Shown here piece by piece: positions 7,018 to 8,615 of a DNA stretch of 8,615 nucleotides (position 1 is its first letter; each line of letters starts with the position of its first letter). The notes beneath the pieces were generated by a model. It did not search any database and had not been told where the DNA came from. It saw nothing but the letters and a program-made list of their open reading frames with translations. The translations under genes were made by a program, and so were the position numbers. The DNA is taken from contig CALHBZ010000312.1 of assembly GCA_937930605.1 (NCBI GenBank), positions 1 through 8,615 of the forward strand, read 5' to 3'. This stretch comes from Streptococcus oralis (GTDB lineage Bacteria; Bacillota; Bacilli; Lactobacillales; Streptococcaceae).

Positions 7018-7047
7018 AAAAAGGAAAGCACTTCTGCTTCCCTTTTC
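7018..7047 (-). terminator. Rho-independent terminator of ffh
   Basis: On the minus strand a 12-nt arm (7047 down to 7036, GAAAAGGGAAGC) pairs with 7029-7018 (GCTTTCCTTTTT) across a 6-nt loop. Two of the pairs are G-U, and they would be A-C mismatches in a plus-strand transcript. The hairpin is therefore built for the ffh direction. It begins immediately after the ffh stop codon, with no spacer. Confidence 0.75.
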
Positions 7048-8615
7048 TTATTTGCGTTTCTTCTTAGCTTTTTTCATTTTGTTGGCCATGCGTTTCATAG
7101 ACTGTTTCATTGCAAATTCACCGATTTTACCCTTGAGTCCTCCGCCAAACATCTGGCTCATATCTGGCATTCCTGCTCCTCCAAGAGCGGATAAGTCAGG
7201 CATACCACCTTGCCCCATCATTCCTTCAAGGGCAGACATATCCATCCCACCCATATTTGGCATATTTTTAGGGAGGTTATTTGGATTGATTCCCATCTGC
7301 TTCATCATCTTGTTCATATCCCCAGACATGACACCTTGCATAAGCTGTTTAGCCTGGTTAAAGTCCTTGATGAATTTATTGACTTCGATAAAGGTATTTC
7401 CAGAACCTGCAGCGATACGACGGCGACGACTTGGATTTAACAAATCAGGATTTTCACGTTCTTCAAGTGTCATAGAGGACACGATGGCACGTTTACGAGC
7501 AATCTGGCGCTCATCTACCTTCATATTTTGAAGGGCTGGGTTGTTAGCCATACCTGGAATCATCTTGAGCAAGTCTTCCATTGGCCCCATGTTTTGCACC
7601 TGATCTAATTGATCAATGAAATCATTGAAATCAAAGGTGTTTTCGCGCATCTTCTCAGCCATTTCAAGAGCTTTTTGCTCATCGTATTCCTGAGAAGCTT
7701 TCTCGATCAAGGTCAGCATATCCCCCATACCAAGGATACGGCTTGACATACGATCTGGATGGAAGGTTTCAATATCCGTGATCTTTTCACCAGTACCAGT
7801 GAACTTGATTGGTTTTCCAGTAATGTGTCGAACAGATAGAGCCGCACCACCACGAGTATCCCCATCAATCTTGGTAAGGATAACCCCAGTCACTTCCAAC
7901 TGAGCATTAAACTCACGCGCAACATTGGCCGCTTCTTGACCGATCATGGCATCAATGACGAGCAGGATTTCGTTTGGTTGAGCCAAGGCCTTAACATCAC
8001 GAAGCTCATTCATCAAGAGTTCATCAATCTGCAAACGACCCGCTGTATCAATCAAGACATAATCATTGTGGTTGGCCTGAGCTTGTTCCAAACCTTGACG
8101 AACAATCTCAACAGCTGGTACTTCTGTTCCAAGAGCGAAAACTGGTACATCAATCTGTTGTCCAAGTGTTTTCAGCTGATCGATGGCAGCTGGACGATAG
8201 ATGTCCGCTGCAATCATCAAAGGTCGTGCATTTTCTTCCTTCTTGAGTTTGTTGGCCAGTTTACCCGCAAAGGTGGTTTTACCAGCCCCCTGCAAACCGA
8301 CCATCATGATGATTGTAGGAATCTTAGGTGACTTGATAATTTCAGCCGTATCAGAACCTAAAACAGCTGTCAATTCCTCATCAACGATTTTAATAATCTG
8401 TTGGGCAGGATTGAGGGTATCAATAACCTCGTGCCCTACCGCACGTTCACGAACATTCTTGATAAAGTCCTTTACAACAGGCAAAGCAACGTCGGCTTCC
8501 AGTAAGGCTAGACGAATCTCTTTGGTTGCTTCTTGAACATCAGCCTCAGAGATTTTCCCTTTTTTACGTAGATTTTTAAAGACGTTCTGTAAACGTTCTG
8601 TTAAACTTTCAAATG
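7048..8615 (-). CDS. ffh: Signal recognition particle GTPase Ffh (SRP54 homologue), 5' end cut by window edge
   Basis: The protein core of the signal recognition particle binds signal peptides on ribosomes and, with 4.5S/scRNA and FtsY, targets proteins to the membrane. Reading from the right edge gives two bases of a codon and then FESLTERLQNVFKNLRKKGK in frame. The usual MAFESL start would need only 4 more bases outside, giving 523 aa. The N domain spans about 2-87. The G domain carries GLQGAGKTT (108-116), DTAGR (191-195), TKIDGD (249-254) and the closing GMGD (297-300). The M domain carries the SRP RNA-binding motif SRRRRIAAGSG (397-407). It ends in a Met/Gly-rich stretch (about 450-494) and a basic tail KKAKKKRK. 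An apparent start at 8484 is an internal TTG leucine codon and must not be used. The promoter lies outside the window. In streptococci ylxM usually precedes ffh. Confidence 0.98.
   Translation of the reverse strand, partial: FESLTERLQNVFKNLRKKGKISEADVQEATKEIRLALLEADVALPVVKDFIKNVRERAVGHEVIDTLNPAQQIIKIVDEELTAVLGSDTAEIIKSPKIPTIIMMVGLQGAGKTTFAGKLANKLKKEENARPLMIAADIYRPAAIDQLKTLGQQIDVPVFALGTEVPAVEIVRQGLEQAQANHNDYVLIDTAGRLQIDELLMNELRDVKALAQPNEILLVIDAMIGQEAANVAREFNAQLEVTGVILTKIDGDTRGGAALSVRHITGKPIKFTGTGEKITDIETFHPDRMSSRILGMGDMLTLIEKASQEYDEQKALEMAEKMRENTFDFNDFIDQLDQVQNMGPMEDLLKMIPGMANNPALQNMKVDERQIARKRAIVSSMTLEERENPDLLNPSRRRRIAAGSGNTFIEVNKFIKDFNQAKQLMQGVMSGDMNKMMKQMGINPNNLPKNMPNMGGMDMSALEGMMGQGGMPDLSALGGAGMPDMSQMFGGGLKGKIGEFAMKQSMKRMANKMKKAKKKRK

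Noticed and set aside
7052..7531. 159-codon plus-strand reading frame opposite ffh
   Set aside because: It lies wholly antisense to ffh. Its Pro/Ile-rich translation simply mirrors the Met/Gly-rich M domain, and there is no ribosome site.
7936..8331. 131-codon plus-strand reading frame opposite the ffh G domain
   Set aside because: A shadow of the well-conserved ffh coding sequence with no recognisable protein features or ribosome site. The same applies to the frame at 8201-8536.

Overview
The window looks like a piece of chromosome from a Streptococcus of the mitis group (S. mitis, S. oralis or S. pneumoniae type). The AT-rich base composition, strong GGAGG ribosome sites, extended -10 promoters (TGnTATAAT) and the recalled sequences of GuaA, Ffh and the neighbouring GntR regulator all point that way. 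The species call is an inference from memory of protein sequences, not a database result.

Layout from left to right. Positions 1-478 (minus) hold most of a GntR/HutC-type repressor whose C-terminal end is cut off by the window edge. A 140-bp divergent intergenic region holds back-to-back promoters for that gene and for guaA (plus, 619-2181), the GMP synthase, which is closed by a strong hairpin terminator. A 259-bp control region (2182-2440) follows, with two candidate promoters and two matched inverted repeats of the form TNAC-N7-GTNA. Next is a tightly packed four-gene plus-strand operon (2441-6962): ABC ATPase, large FtsX/BceB-type permease, OmpR-family response regulator and intramembrane-sensing histidine kinase. 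Two of its junctions overlap by 11 bp. Convergent to it, ffh (SRP54 GTPase) runs on the minus strand from the right edge to 7048. It lacks only the first 4 bases of its usual start. The 85 bp between the two stop codons hold one candidate terminator for each direction.

The accessory part of the window is the four-gene operon, a complete Bce-type peptide-antibiotic sensing and detoxification module. In this class the transporter BceAB acts as the sensor: its flux state is passed through the short, loop-less kinase BceS to BceR, which activates the transporter genes. The order here (transporter first, then regulator and kinase) matches the mbrABCD/bceABRS arrangement known from Streptococcus mutans rather than the bceRS-bceAB order of Bacillus. 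The substrate cannot be read from the sequence; bacitracin, lantibiotics and other lipid II-cycle or cationic peptides are the family's usual targets. The housekeeping genes on either side (guaA, ffh) look ordinary and intact. I saw no CRISPR array, tRNA, rRNA, insertion sequence or attachment site.
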